Shown piece after piece: positions 8,740 to 17,265 of a stretch of 56,438 bases of DNA. The position numbers and the translations under genes are program-made. The stretch spans positions 1 through 56,438 of the forward strand of contig CAMKKZ010000024.1 of assembly GCA_946413525.1 (NCBI GenBank), given 5' to 3'. This stretch comes from an uncultured Oribacterium sp. GTDB taxonomy: Bacteria; Bacillota; Clostridia; Lachnospirales; Lachnospiraceae. The notes below the pieces were generated by a model, which was not told the DNA's origin, did not search any database, and saw only the letters and a list, made by a program, of their open reading frames with translations. Within the stretch, counting starts at the first letter, position 1. Each line of letters starts with the position of its first letter.

Positions 8740-9144
8740 TCAGGTCAAAGCATGGAAGCATTCCTTCATGCTCCAGCAATAATAATAATCCGGCCTCGTT
8801 TCCAATCCATTTGATTCGCCGCCACCTGTGCCATCGGGATTCACGCCACCTGTGCCATCGGGATTCACGCCACCTGTGCCATTGGATTTCACTCTGCCCT
8901 GGCCATCATGATCATCGTCCTCCAAAACCAGAATGTCGTCCATTGAACAATCAAACAGTTTGGCAAGAATAACGAGATTATCTACCGTTGGCAGGCTTTG
9001 GCCATTTATCCATTTGTAAATAGCATTGGTCGTGCTGACGGGCAGAAGATTATTCGGCAAATCACTCACCTTATAATCATTCTTGTCCAAAAGCCTTTTG
9101 ATATTCTTTCCCGTTTCAATCATATCAATTTTTGGGTATATCAT
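8740..9144 (-). CDS. XRE-type helix-turn-helix regulator with glycine-rich repeat tail
   Basis: A 134-residue protein. Residues 8-72 form a Cro/C1-type HTH: IETGKNIKRLLDKNDYKVSD, STTNAIYKWINGQSLPTVDN and LFDCSMDDIL. A short tail contains three NPDGTGG/NGTGG units encoded by a 24-bp tandem repeat at about 8820-8893. A second start, seven codons in (MIETG), is equally possible; no strong ribosome site decides. Such regulators bind DNA as dimers; its targets are unknown. The gene ends next to the pnkp/rpn remnant. Confidence 0.8.
   Translation of the reverse strand: MIYPKIDMIETGKNIKRLLDKNDYKVSDLPNNLLPVSTTNAIYKWINGQSLPTVDNLVILAKLFDCSMDDILVLEDDDHDGQGRVKSNGTGGVNPDGTGGVNPDGTGGGESNGLETRPDYYYCWSMKECFHALT
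8820..8893. repeat. 24-bp tandem repeat, three copies, in the regulator gene
   Basis: Units CGCCACCTGTGCCATCGGGA plus TTCA occur head to tail three times with few changes. They code for the GGVNPDGT tail of the XRE regulator, so copy changes keep the frame. Confidence 0.7.
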
Positions 9145-9245
9145 ACTTTGACTTTATGCCGCAGGCGTTGAGTCCCATTTGTGTCGCGCCAGCGGCACAA
9201 ATGAAGTATGAAAGGCTTGCCTTTCATACTTGTCTCCTTTAATAA
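9145..9245. repeat. REP-like hairpin repeat, copy 1
   Basis: Contains two perfect inverted repeats: CATTTGTG/CACAAATG around the GCGCCAGCGG core, and AAGTATGAAAGG / CCTTTCATACTT with a 4-base loop. The same block recurs twice at 53228-53500. Between it and 9448 there is a further coding-like frame with no ribosome site (9154-9393, reverse) that I do not call. Confidence 0.7.
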
Positions 9246-9447
9246 TACTGCAAACATCTTGCTTTATGTATGATATTCTATCAAAGCAACTGTCCAATAA
9301 AAATACCTTGATATTGGTTTGCGTAAAGTCGCCAAAGAAAGCTGTGAACAAGCCGCTATAGCCATTCCCATTAAGCAATCCAGGGATCTCCATTTAAAAA
9401 GCTAATGTCGAGATCTCCACTTATAAAGCCATTGCCGGGATCTTTAT

Positions 9448-9939
9448 TCAAAAAGGAAATGCTGAAATGTCTGAAATATCCTTAATCCTTATTCTTTTTC
9501 CCGCGTCAGACAGGATTTCCCCGTTATAATCATCAATCCTTTTCACGGTGACAGTCTCCGTATAATATTTCCCTCCCGCCTTCCTTCCGTCAGGGACATA
9601 ATAAACGATCCTCGCCCGGACAGCTTCCTTTCTCCGAAGCTTCTCCCGCATCCATGCAAGGCATTGGTCAATTTCTCCTTCCGCGTCCTCACCTGGTATT
9701 TTTTTCTCGTCCGTCAGCCGGCCAGCCTCATCAATCTCGTCACCATAACCGGTAAGGGCCGCGAAGGGGGCAAACTGCGCCGCCCTCTTTTCCGGAGACA
9801 TGGGCTTGTGATTCTTTGAAGTCGGATGAGGCAGGCGTATGATATCGCCATATTTCCTGTAAACCTCCGCCTTCGCGTCCTCAAGCTCCTCTTTCGAGGC
9901 TCCTCGAACCTCATGCCATCCCCGTATCGCCTTCTCCAT
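9448..9939 (-). CDS. YolD-like protein
   Basis: A 163-residue protein with the conserved block YGDIIRLPHPTSKNHKPMS then RAAQFAPFAALTGYGDEI, followed by VYYVPDGRKAGGKYY and a beta-rich end. This matches YolD-like proteins, usually found beside Y-family DNA polymerases of the UvrX/ImuB type and thought to act in DNA damage responses. No polymerase gene is adjacent, which is unusual. The ATG at 9939 has GGAGAGGGGGAG just upstream. It lies downstream of the FtsH-like gene on the same strand, separated by a 15-bp repeat array. Confidence 0.75.
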   Translation of the reverse strand: MEKAIRGWHEVRGASKEELEDAKAEVYRKYGDIIRLPHPTSKNHKPMSPEKRAAQFAPFAALTGYGDEIDEAGRLTDEKKIPGEDAEGEIDQCLAWMREKLRRKEAVRARIVYYVPDGRKAGGKYYTETVTVKRIDDYNGEILSDAGKRIRIKDISDISAFPF

Positions 9940-9951
9940 AGCTCCCCCTCT

Positions 9952-10052
9952 CCATTAAAGCCCTTTCCATTGAGACTCTCTCCATCAAGATCCTCTCCAT
10001 TGGAGCCTTTTCCATTCAAGTCCTCTCCATTGAGACCCTCTCCATTACGTTG
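9952..10052. repeat. 15-bp tandem repeat between the FtsH-like and YolD-like genes
   Basis: About seven degenerate units of the type AATGGAGAGGACTTG (reverse strand) fill the space between the two genes. Each unit contains an ATG and most a GGAGAGG, so the array offers many ribosome-site-like and start-like sequences before the true yolD start. Confidence 0.65.
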
Positions 10053-10072
10053 CCGGCGCAATCGTTGCCATC

Positions 10073-13000
10073 TTAATCTTCTTTCTGATTCCGGGTCAGG
10101 CGATCCAGGGAATACATGGCTTCAAACTCCCGGTACCTGATCAGCCCTTTGTCAAACAAATACTTCGCCGACGTAATGAGAAATCCCTTGTTTTCTTCAA
10201 GGAAATCCTTTGTCTCCTCATAAAGCCTCTTGAGGATGTCCCGCTCAATACGCTCCGCCTCCGCAATCAGGGAAGCAGAACAAAGATATACATTACTCCC
10301 TCCCAGGAAAGAATCCCGTTCATCCTGCAGGGCCATGAATCCAAGCTCCGACATGCCAAAGCGCCTGACCATCATCCTGACGTAATATGTTGCGTCAAGA
10401 ATATCCTTCGAGGCCCCGTTGCTTACCTCCTCTTCCCCATAAACAACTTCCTCCGCAATCCTTCCCGCCATGGAAATCTTTATCTGATTTTCCATAAAGC
10501 TCTTTGTGATCGCAAGCTCTCCTTCCTCGTTCGAACGCAAGAGGTAACCGCCGACCTTCCCCCTTCCCCTGACAGTAATGTGCTCGAAAGGGACGCCGCA
10601 GACCAGGCTGATCATGGCATGACCAATCTCATGAACCGCGATGGAGGATTTCCCCTTATTTTCACTCATGCTGAACGTATCCTCCTCGAAGTCGTTCCTC
10701 CTGCCCGCAATACTCCTCGCGTGAACCTCCTCAAAGCACAGCTTCACCAAAAAGGAATTAAAACTCTTTTCATCCCCCAGTCTCTCCCGCAATTGGGAAT
10801 ACTTTCCGGCATAATGCCTGGTGCGTTCCTTCTCTTTCATGGAATCATCAAAGGATTCCTTGTCAGCCCTGTCCCTCACAGGCTTATCCGTCTCAATATC
10901 ATTGTCATTCCTGTCATCAGCCCTGTCATCGTTTTCCTTGTCCGCGAAATAATTCCTGACATCTTCCTTGCTTTCAACGAAGAGAATCATTGCGTCATTG
11001 ATCATCGTCTTGATCATGGAGATACTCCGGCTGTTTGTCAGAGTGATCATTTCTTCCACAACCCCCTCAATATCCTTGCGGGAATCCAGGTCGTCGATCC
11101 CGATCAGATCATAGTATTTCTTAAGGTAATAGTGGATGATGGCCTGCCGGTCTTCCCTGTTGGGATAATCCATTACGATCTCCCTGTCAAACCTTCCGGG
11201 CCTCTTGAGGGCGGGATCCAATGTATCGGGGGCGTTCGTTGCGGCAATGACAAAGACATTCCTGTGTTCCTCGAATCCGTCCAGCTCCGTCATCAATACC
11301 GTCAATTCACTGTAATAAGGATTACTGCCGTACTGCCTGCTCCTCCCTATCGTGTCAATCTCGTCTATAAAAATGATGCCAAAGTCATAAGATGCGGCAT
11401 CCCGGAAAAGGACGCGGATCTTGTCTGCATTACCCACCAGTTCAGCCGCGGAAACGGATATAAAGCAGCACTGCTTGTAATTATGATCTTCATCAAAGCG
11501 TTCCTGAACCTCGCCGGCCAGGCACCGCGCGAAATGTGTCTTCCCGGTCCCCGGGGGCCCCACGAACAGCACCCCGCCCGGCGGAACGATATTCCCGTAT
11601 TTTTTATTTCCCTGATACATGTGAATCAGATTCATGAACTCAGTTTTAATTGGTTCATACCCCGCAAAGTCGTTAAATCCTTCCGGTATATCCTTTGTGA
11701 TCTCAAAATGTCTCTCGTTCTTATGCTCCTGCCTGTACCTGCAGCTATACTCCCTGTTGATCCTCTTCTTCTCTTCCGTGATCAGCTTCTTGATAATATT
11801 GCAGGCCTCATTGATGTCCAACATGCCCCCTGCCATCAGGAACTCGGATTTCAGCATCTCATGAAATCTATGCAGCCATTTGTAATTATCAAAGTACTGT
11901 TTGAACGCTTCGGAATTCGCCCAGGCAAAAAAATGCCCAAATTCCGCCCTGCATTTCTGGACTGCGTTCTTCATGACGCTTTCTCCCCTGTCCCCTTTTT
12001 CATCGACGGCCATGCCATCTCCGGGAACCATGTCCGTGGGATGATTGTTCTCGGAAGGATCAATGGTTGAAATACTGTTTCCAGAATCATTGCTTCCAGG
12101 ATTATTGCTTTCGGAAATACCGTTGCCGGGAATGCTCTTTCCGGATAAAAGCGCAATCAGTTTGTCTGAAAGCTTCTGTGGGGATGGGGCATCAAAATAC
12201 AGCTTTTTGTACATGGCGCACAGCTTTGGAGCTTCATTAAATATGCATTTCTGCGTTTCCAGTTCATCCCCCTCCAGCCAGATAACGGGAGGGTCAATGA
12301 GTTCAAGAATGAAAGATTCTCCATCCTGGTCACTCAGCCGGCAGTGCAGTTCCCTTTTTTCCCCATTCAGGATTTGCTCAATCATGGGGATCACGTCCTT
12401 TGAATGACTGTCATTTCCGAACAATTCGGCAGGATCAATAAGGATGATAACCCTATTGGTGTCAACGCCAAGCCTCTTTTTCCCCTCGCTGTCATTATCG
12501 CCAGCATATATAGCACGCAGCTCGCGGGAAAGCGTATCCTCCTGCTGTCCTTTATATGGGGACGCAAGAATCGCCGGGGAAATTCTGACCAATTCGCGCT
12601 CATACATTTCGGCCAACATTTCAGCCGTGCTCGACTTCCCGGTCCCGTGCTCTCCAAGGAAAGCATAAAGGGGCACTTGCCCAGCCTCCCCTCTGCCCTG
12701 CATAGAGTTTTGATACGCGGCATAATCCCTTTTTACAACGGCGGAAATATTCTCCCCCAGGTCGTCCAGCCTGCATTCTGTCTCATAAGGAATGCTCCGC
12801 ATGACGGCCGCTTTGCCCGGGGCGTTATCCCCGCAGCCCTGCTCGTAAGGAGCAGCCGCATTATTCCCGGATGCTTTCCGCATCTCGTTTACCAGCTCAT
12901 CAAACATTATGCTGTAATAATTTACAAAATCAGAAACGTACAGGCTGGGGATAATGCTTCCGTTATCCCTGGTTTTTCTATAATTTTGATTAATATTCTC

Positions 13001-13528
13001 CCCAAAGCTTTTCATGAATTCGGCGTCGGGACTCCATTCGCGTACCGGGCAAATCTTTCCATCCACCGTTCCAAGGAAACTTCTTTTCATTACTCTTGGA
13101 AGGATTAAATACCTGTCAAATACAGCGCTTTCCAAAAAGAAATCCAGCTCGCATCCAAAGATTGGGTAATCATACCATTTTTCCGGCACTACATATTTCA
13201 CATTATAATGATATTTCAGGCCAGTATCGGCTATCTCAACGCCCCCTGTCTCCCTGTCAATGTAAATATTGAATATCATCCAGGAATTAGGGAATTCCGG
13301 ATATCCCAAAAAGGGATTCATATACAGAAAAAGATGTGATCTGTAATTTCCCTCCTCGTCGCATTGACCAATGGGCAAACTTGAAGGCTGGATCATGGCA
13401 TCTTTTACACCCTGATTCCTTAAATCCTGTGGAATTATTATATCCTGCACCCTGATCGCGCCAGTCTTCTCATTCGTTTTGATAACACAACGAATCTCAG
13501 GGATTAAATCCACCTTATTCCTCATCAT
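10073..13528 (-). CDS. Soluble FtsH-like ATPase-protease with an extra N-terminal AAA module
   Basis: A 1151-residue protein. Residues 1-230 are unrecognised. Residues about 285-450 are a P-loop ATPase with GEHGTGKSS at 292-300 and a Walker B-like VIILIDPAELF. Residues about 650-800 are a classic AAA domain: GPPGTGKT at 657-664, IIFIDEIDTIGR, and second-region text ATNAPDTLDPALKRPGRFDR. Residues about 955-1130 are an M41 metalloprotease: HEIGH at 966-970 as zinc site and Asp1042 in GASKDI as third ligand. FtsH normally has two N-terminal membrane spans and about 650 residues; none is visible here, so this should be a soluble unfolding protease. An Asp/Lys-rich insert lies near residues 850-900. 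The start has GGGAGGAGCAGG upstream; the second ATG has the better spacing. Confidence 0.88.
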   Translation of the reverse strand: MMRNKVDLIPEIRCVIKTNEKTGAIRVQDIIIPQDLRNQGVKDAMIQPSSLPIGQCDEEGNYRSHLFLYMNPFLGYPEFPNSWMIFNIYIDRETGGVEIADTGLKYHYNVKYVVPEKWYDYPIFGCELDFFLESAVFDRYLILPRVMKRSFLGTVDGKICPVREWSPDAEFMKSFGENINQNYRKTRDNGSIIPSLYVSDFVNYYSIMFDELVNEMRKASGNNAAAPYEQGCGDNAPGKAAVMRSIPYETECRLDDLGENISAVVKRDYAAYQNSMQGRGEAGQVPLYAFLGEHGTGKSSTAEMLAEMYERELVRISPAILASPYKGQQEDTLSRELRAIYAGDNDSEGKKRLGVDTNRVIILIDPAELFGNDSHSKDVIPMIEQILNGEKRELHCRLSDQDGESFILELIDPPVIWLEGDELETQKCIFNEAPKLCAMYKKLYFDAPSPQKLSDKLIALLSGKSIPGNGISESNNPGSNDSGNSISTIDPSENNHPTDMVPGDGMAVDEKGDRGESVMKNAVQKCRAEFGHFFAWANSEAFKQYFDNYKWLHRFHEMLKSEFLMAGGMLDINEACNIIKKLITEEKKRINREYSCRYRQEHKNERHFEITKDIPEGFNDFAGYEPIKTEFMNLIHMYQGNKKYGNIVPPGGVLFVGPPGTGKTHFARCLAGEVQERFDEDHNYKQCCFISVSAAELVGNADKIRVLFRDAASYDFGIIFIDEIDTIGRSRQYGSNPYYSELTVLMTELDGFEEHRNVFVIAATNAPDTLDPALKRPGRFDREIVMDYPNREDRQAIIHYYLKKYYDLIGIDDLDSRKDIEGVVEEMITLTNSRSISMIKTMINDAMILFVESKEDVRNYFADKENDDRADDRNDNDIETDKPVRDRADKESFDDSMKEKERTRHYAGKYSQLRERLGDEKSFNSFLVKLCFEEVHARSIAGRRNDFEEDTFSMSENKGKSSIAVHEIGHAMISLVCGVPFEHITVRGRGKVGGYLLRSNEEGELAITKSFMENQIKISMAGRIAEEVVYGEEEVSNGASKDILDATYYVRMMVRRFGMSELGFMALQDERDSFLGGSNVYLCSASLIAEAERIERDILKRLYEETKDFLEENKGFLITSAKYLFDKGLIRYREFEAMYSLDRLTRNQKED

Positions 13529-13548
13529 CCTGCTCCTCCCGCGATAAT

Positions 13549-13650
13549 CGCAATAAGCAATGTATTTGTAAAAAATAATGCAGTCGCAATAAGCGATGTA
13601 ATTGTAAAAACTGATGCGGTCGCAATAAGTGATGTAATTGCACTAAACGC
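13549..13650. repeat. 36-bp tandem repeat upstream of the FtsH-like gene
   Basis: Units starting GCAATAAGC/T at 13550, 13586 and 13622 are spaced exactly 36 bases and lie directly before the FtsH-like start. Reverse-strand TTGCGA with following A+T-rich sequence in each unit could serve as alternative promoter parts. From about 13651 to 13868 I see no gene. Confidence 0.65.
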
Positions 13651-13895
13651 TAAATCGTATTAACATGTTCTCCCGAAACGTTTCCCTGTCTCATCCGAAT
13701 GTGCTTACATTATAAACCGGATTCGCTCCGCTTGTCTAACTACTTGTAGTAGCCTGAATAGTCCTGAAAATTTCCAGCTTCACTATCCCGCTCGTCCGCA
13801 AACCGCCAATTGCCGCGGACAATATCTTCCTCTCAAAAGTTATGTTTTCACATGAATTTCCTCCATAAAGGATGAAAGACCTTTTATTGGTAGTA

Positions 13896-14300
13896 TTATT
13901 CATTCACTTTTTGTTTATTTTTGCTTCCTTTGGGCCTGCCAGAGCCGCGCTTTACAGCCGTTATATTATCTATAGCCTTCGGTTTATTTTTACTCTCTTT
14001 GGGTCTGCCGGATTTTCGTTTAACCGTTTCATCCTGGCTGCTTTGAAGACTATTCTTTCTCGCTATACCAAGGCGCTGCATCAGATCTTTCTGGCGTTTA
14101 CAATGATTATGGATAACATGGTATCATTTGTCTCCAATCAGGTTCATATTGATCAGATTCAGTTCCTTGATTGCTATGTTTGTATCTGTCAACGATTTTA
14201 TCGTTGGAACCATCGATGCAGATCCAAACATTTGTCAGGCCTTCTTTATTGAAACGTTTCATCCAGGCATTTTTGAAAGCGTATATCTGCTTATCTATCA
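13896..14300 (-). pseudogene. Decayed transposase remnant with AT-hook-like tail
   Basis: Reverse-strand pieces in different frames resemble a DDE transposase: YAFKNAWMKRFNKEGLTNVW and ICIDGSNDKIVDRY near 14165-14290, then a C-terminal tail with two AT-hook-like blocks, SGRPKESKNK and SGRPKGSKNK, near 13900-14000. Stops and frame changes separate them and no full catalytic triad remains. The tail style is common in IS1634/IS4-type transposases of Lachnospiraceae; the exact family is uncertain. Confidence 0.55.
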
Positions 14301-14384
14301 GATATTAATGCAGTTCCCGTTAATGCAGCTCCCAGATGATGGCCGGCAAAGCGGTTTGCTTGCCGCAAACGACATGCCCATCAC

Positions 14385-14411
14385 AAAAAAAGCCGGGTCT
14401 TAAGACCCGGC
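14385..14411 (-). terminator. Perfect hairpin with T-run
   Basis: GCCGGGTCTTAAGACCCGGC (14392-14411) is a perfect 20-bp palindrome. On the reverse strand it is followed by TTTTTTT, so it fits an intrinsic terminator for reverse-strand transcription from the pentapeptide locus or an element end. Confidence 0.6.
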
Positions 14412-14707
14412 CGCCTGACCATATTGATAGAACGCAAGGATATAGGAAGATCCATCTCTCTGTCCCGGCTCCTTGCCCGTTTTGATAAAATCGAATAACT
14501 ATTCAGTGCCCCATTCTCAACCACCTTTGGCAAGCGCATCATGCATACAATCAGGGGCACTCAGCCTTGTCCGCCCACTGGAATTCATTTTTATTATGCA
14601 GGTTTTCATGTATTCAAAGTCATTGCAAAAGTCCAACTTAATCATATCGTCATCTTTGGCGTAAAAATCAAGCGCAAAATAAAAAAATCCCGACTAATCG
14701 TAACCGT

Positions 14708-14751
14708 GGGGGCGGCCCCATGTTCCAATTTTGGAACATGGAGCCGCCCCC
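14708..14751. repeat. Long GC-rich hairpin without T-run
   Basis: GGGGGCGGC and CCATGTTCCAA pair with TTGGAACATGG and GCCGCCCCC around a 2-base loop, with one mismatch pair. No T-run follows on either strand, so it is not a standard terminator. The surrounding 14412-15061 holds no gene I can support. Confidence 0.55.
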
Positions 14752-15061
14752 CGTTTCAGCCTCGTGGCAATATTATAGCTATCCTTTCAACTCATTATCA
14801 TCTCCATTCTGCAAGATTTCCGAAAAATCGTGGCCATATTATACCCGATATTATTATAAAGTCAATATTATTTTTGATTTTGAGGCATTTATGCAGAATG
14901 CTTTTTGCGATTTTTCACTTTATCGCTACCCTGCCGGCAGTATGTATTGTAATAAGCTACCCTGCGGAATAGCTATTAGGGAAATGCCCATTTGGTTCTC
15001 CCGTTCCATCCTTGAAAGTCGGGACAACAAATTCTTCTGAACCATTCACAACCTAACGAAG

Positions 15062-15157
15062 CTATTTCAAAGAATTATAGCTATCATCTCCAAAGTTTCT
15101 TGTCATCCTCAGAAGCTCACACAGCTTGTTACAAATCTCTTTTATATTTTCTTTCAT
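15062..15157 (-). CDS. Short frame after the pentapeptide gene (31 codons), probably truncated
   Basis: The frame MKENIKEICNKLCELLRMTR then NFGDDSYNSLK ends in TAG. GAAAGG overlaps the stop of the pentapeptide gene and lies about 8 bases before this ATG, so the two could be co-translated. The text resembles the first third of a small Clostridial protein family, but the remainder is missing behind the stop. It is probably a nonsense-truncated gene. Confidence 0.4.
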   Translation of the reverse strand: MKENIKEICNKLCELLRMTRNFGDDSYNSLK

Positions 15158-15170
15158 TTTTGTTTTCCTT

Positions 15171-15857
15171 TCAAAACATGTAATTAACTGCTTCCTGCCG
15201 ATTTATAAAAAAATGAATTCCCTTATTACATTCATCAAATCTATCTTCACAAAAATCTGAAACCTCAATCGTATCCCCTTCTTTATAAATAAAATCAAAA
15301 GAATAATTCGAACGCGCCTCGCCGCCCATTCTATTTCCAATAATATCTTGAATTTCTTCTACAAAAACCTTGCTAGCCCTACACTTCCTTGTGGTACCAG
15401 AAGATCTTTTTGATTCTTCCAATATAATCAATTTGACAATTACTAACTCCGAATTTACATTTATACATTTTTTCCAGCCAGTGAATGGCCCTTTATCCGG
15501 ACACACCATAGGAATAAATGGGACATATTTTGCCTTATAGAAATCTGCTTCATAGAAACATGCTTCACGAAGATCTGCGCCACGGAGATTTGCTTTACGA
15601 AAACTTGCTAAATAGAGATTTGCTTTACGAAGGTCTGCTTTACGAAGGTCTGCTTTACGAAGATCTGCTTCAAAAAGATCTGCTTCAAAAAGGTCTGCTT
15701 CAAAAAGATTTACTTCACGAAGATCTGCGCCACGGAGATTTGCTCCACGAAGATTCGCTCCACTAAGATCTGCTCCATGAAGATCTGCTCTTTTCCCACC
15801 TTTTTCATTTCTCACCCACATTTTATGTTTTTTCAAAATTTCATTCAGATTCTTCAT
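15171..15857 (-). CDS. Pentapeptide-repeat protein
   Basis: A 228-residue protein. Residues about 20-105 consist of A(D/N)LxxAxL-type pentapeptide repeats (ADLHGADLSGANLRGANLRG and following), which fold as a right-handed quadrilateral beta helix. The C-terminal 120 residues are non-repetitive and Cys-containing, of unknown family. The start at 15857 is chosen for GGAG 8 bases upstream; an in-frame ATG 16 codons earlier has no site. Pentapeptide proteins range from gyrase-protecting DNA mimics to secreted proteins; nothing here decides. The 15-bp units at DNA level are nearly identical in blocks, suggesting recent expansion. Confidence 0.85.
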   Translation of the reverse strand: MKNLNEILKKHKMWVRNEKGGKRADLHGADLSGANLRGANLRGADLREVNLFEADLFEADLFEADLRKADLRKADLRKANLYLASFRKANLRGADLREACFYEADFYKAKYVPFIPMVCPDKGPFTGWKKCINVNSELVIVKLIILEESKRSSGTTRKCRASKVFVEEIQDIIGNRMGGEARSNYSFDFIYKEGDTIEVSDFCEDRFDECNKGIHFFINRQEAVNYMF

Positions 15858-16124
15858 ATCATTCTCCTTTATGATAATCATTTTAAAACTATGTTTTTCA
15901 AACATCTTTACATAACCGGATTCTCACAGAGAATGTATTTCAAAGCTATTCTTCATCCTTTCCTGTTCTTTAACTATTTCCATAATTTCAGAGATAAAGC
16001 ATTTACCATTAGAACTGTAAAATGGCACCTTTTTACATGGTTTCCTTACCAACTCTCGTGTTAATGCATTATATGTAACTGTCATCCTACACCTTGTTTC
16101 TTCCACCTGTCAACATAAACGGTA

Positions 16125-16244
16125 TCAAAATAAAACATCCTGCATCACTTCTAACATCATTTCTCGTTTCTCCCTGATAAGGTGAATCGCCCCCTCTCTC
16201 GTCAGATCATCCCTTCTCATCAGAATCCTTATAATCTTTTCCAT
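16125..16244 (-). CDS. Small protein MEKIIRILMRRDDLTREGA..., truncated family member
   Basis: A 39-codon frame with AAAGGAG 6 bases before its ATG. The text IIRILMRRDDLTREGAIHLI strongly resembles the start of small Clostridial proteins of the IRILMERDGLTREEA type, which are longer and acidic; here the C-terminal acidic part is missing. It may be a residual open frame. A further reverse-strand frame at 15924-16106 has no support. Confidence 0.45.
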   Translation of the reverse strand: MEKIIRILMRRDDLTREGAIHLIREKREMMLEVMQDVLF

Positions 16245-16249
16245 GTTCT

Positions 16250-16400
16250 GCTCCTTTCATTTTTGGCAGCTCAAAGTTCCTTATATTCATCCGTTTCAGA
16301 ATAAACAGGGACATCCTTATACTTTTCCAAATACTCCATAGTTCCCTCTTTATTAGTGGTCCAATATTGCAGACCTCAATATCCATAATTCTTTTCCAAA
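16250..16400 (-). pseudogene. C-terminal fragment of an unrecognised protein
   Basis: In one reverse frame the end reads EGTMEYLEKYKDVPVYSETD EYKEL before a stop, a protein-like tail just upstream of the small protein at 16244. Preceding sequence is broken by stops and abuts MITE copy 2, so the 5' part is lost. Confidence 0.3.
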
Positions 16401-16460
16401 CTTCAAATCTCCTTTCCCAATGCAAAGCAATTCCATCGGTTATAAATCTATTCTTCTTGT

Positions 16461-16588
16461 GGCATGTTTCAAATACGATGGAATCCAACGGAATGAAATT
16501 TCTGCCTGATTGCATGAAAAAGTGCGTATTTACGCGATATTTCAGGTAATCTCATAGATGCTTTAGCCCACTAAAGTTGAAACATGCC
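16461..16588. mobile_element. MITE-like 128-bp element, copy 2
   Basis: Same length and ends (GGCATGTTTCAA ... TTGAAACATGCC) as the copy at 8590-8717, with the internal hairpin conserved. TCTTGT occurs immediately before it and again 4 bases after it; this may be a target duplication or chance. Confidence 0.7.
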
Positions 16589-16752
16589 AGGCTCTTGTTA
16601 TATTTTGTTTGAATGATGGTTCCTTTAGATGGTTCCTTTAATAGTATACAGAACCTTATCCGAATATAGAGTATATGCAAAATAAAAATCGCATGTTATT
16701 ATATCTGTAGTATTTTAGGAAACATCAGAACATTTTCTGATAACTTTAATGA

Positions 16753-16758
16753 TATAAT
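16753..16758 (+). promoter_or_regulatory. -10 box for the orphan RpnS-like gene
   Basis: A consensus TATAAT lies 40 bases before the ATG at 16799 in an A+T-rich stretch outside the duplicated segment. The -35 region is weak. It suggests that the orphan copy can be transcribed by itself. Confidence 0.45.
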
Positions 16759-16798
16759 AGATGTATAGATAGATGTCATTACGAAGGGAGAAAAACTA

Positions 16799-17053
16799 AT
16801 GACTTACGCTGAATCTGTGGAGTTTATCAAAGAAGAAGGCAGGGAAGAAGGCAGGGAAGAAGGAAAGGAAGAAGGAAGGGAAGAAAAGCTCATTGATATG
16901 ATCCGTATAAAAGTTGACAGAGGAAAGATTCTCTCAAGGATTGCGGATGAGCTGGAAGAAAACGCTGAAGACATCCGTCCGATTTACGAGGCAATTCTGC
17001 GCCTTGGTACGAAGCAGGACACCCAAACGATTTATCAGGCCCTACATTCCTGA
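16799..17053 (+). CDS. Orphan RpnS-like small protein (84 aa)
   Basis: The frame MTYAESVEFIKEEGREEG... is nearly identical to the C-terminus of the complete rpn product at 17527-18519. It has AAGGGAG (16784-16790) eight bases before ATG and a -10 box further upstream. It contains four EG(R/K)E units, against six in the full gene, and then the same helical end DELEENAEDIRPIYEAILRL. In described Rpn systems, small proteins made from an internal start in the same gene oligomerise with and inhibit the nuclease. This orphan copy could therefore act as an antitoxin; that role is inference. Confidence 0.65.
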   Translation: MTYAESVEFIKEEGREEGREEGKEEGREEKLIDMIRIKVDRGKILSRIADELEENAEDIRPIYEAILRLGTKQDTQTIYQALHS

Positions 17054-17196
17054 AAGAGGCTTTTTAAAACTATTCGGCACCTTTTGGGGACAAATTATAT
17101 ATGATTGACCCTTCAAAAGTGATTCCCGGATTGTTCCGCGCTTCGCGCTTCGTACCATGCTTGTAGTCGGTCTTATGGATCTGTGGACCTCATGCA

Positions 17197-17265
17197 ATTC
17201 CGCTTCGCGGAATACCGCCTCGCGGCGGCACCATATCGTTCCGGAGTTCGCTTAATGCGAACTCC
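17197..17265. repeat. Array of three perfect hairpins behind the orphan gene
   Basis: ATTCCGC-TTC-GCGGAAT, CCGCC-TCGC-GGCGG and GGAGTTCGC-TTAAT-GCGAACTCC follow each other within 69 bases. In the second copy (18663-18729) the first two stems are unchanged while their loops differ. Between here and 17526 I see only a short reverse frame (17343-17438, MKHYFIGRYGAIKDIDFTPI...) without ribosome site, probably a gene fragment. Confidence 0.6.

Noticed and set aside
9154..9393. Reverse frame of 79 codons between the XRE and YolD-like genes
   Set aside because: Its 3' third is REP-repeat sequence and no ribosome site precedes its ATG.
10580..12070. Plus-strand open frame of 496 codons opposite the FtsH-like gene
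   Set aside because: Antisense shadow of a well-supported gene with complete motifs.
14473..15040. Plus-strand frames of 63-143 codons in 14473-15040
   Set aside because: They cross a long hairpin, lack ribosome sites and show no protein-like pattern.
15500..15780. Possible CRISPR array or plus-strand gene in the pentapeptide region
   Set aside because: The 15-bp periodicity comes from pentapeptide codons, and there are no unique spacers.
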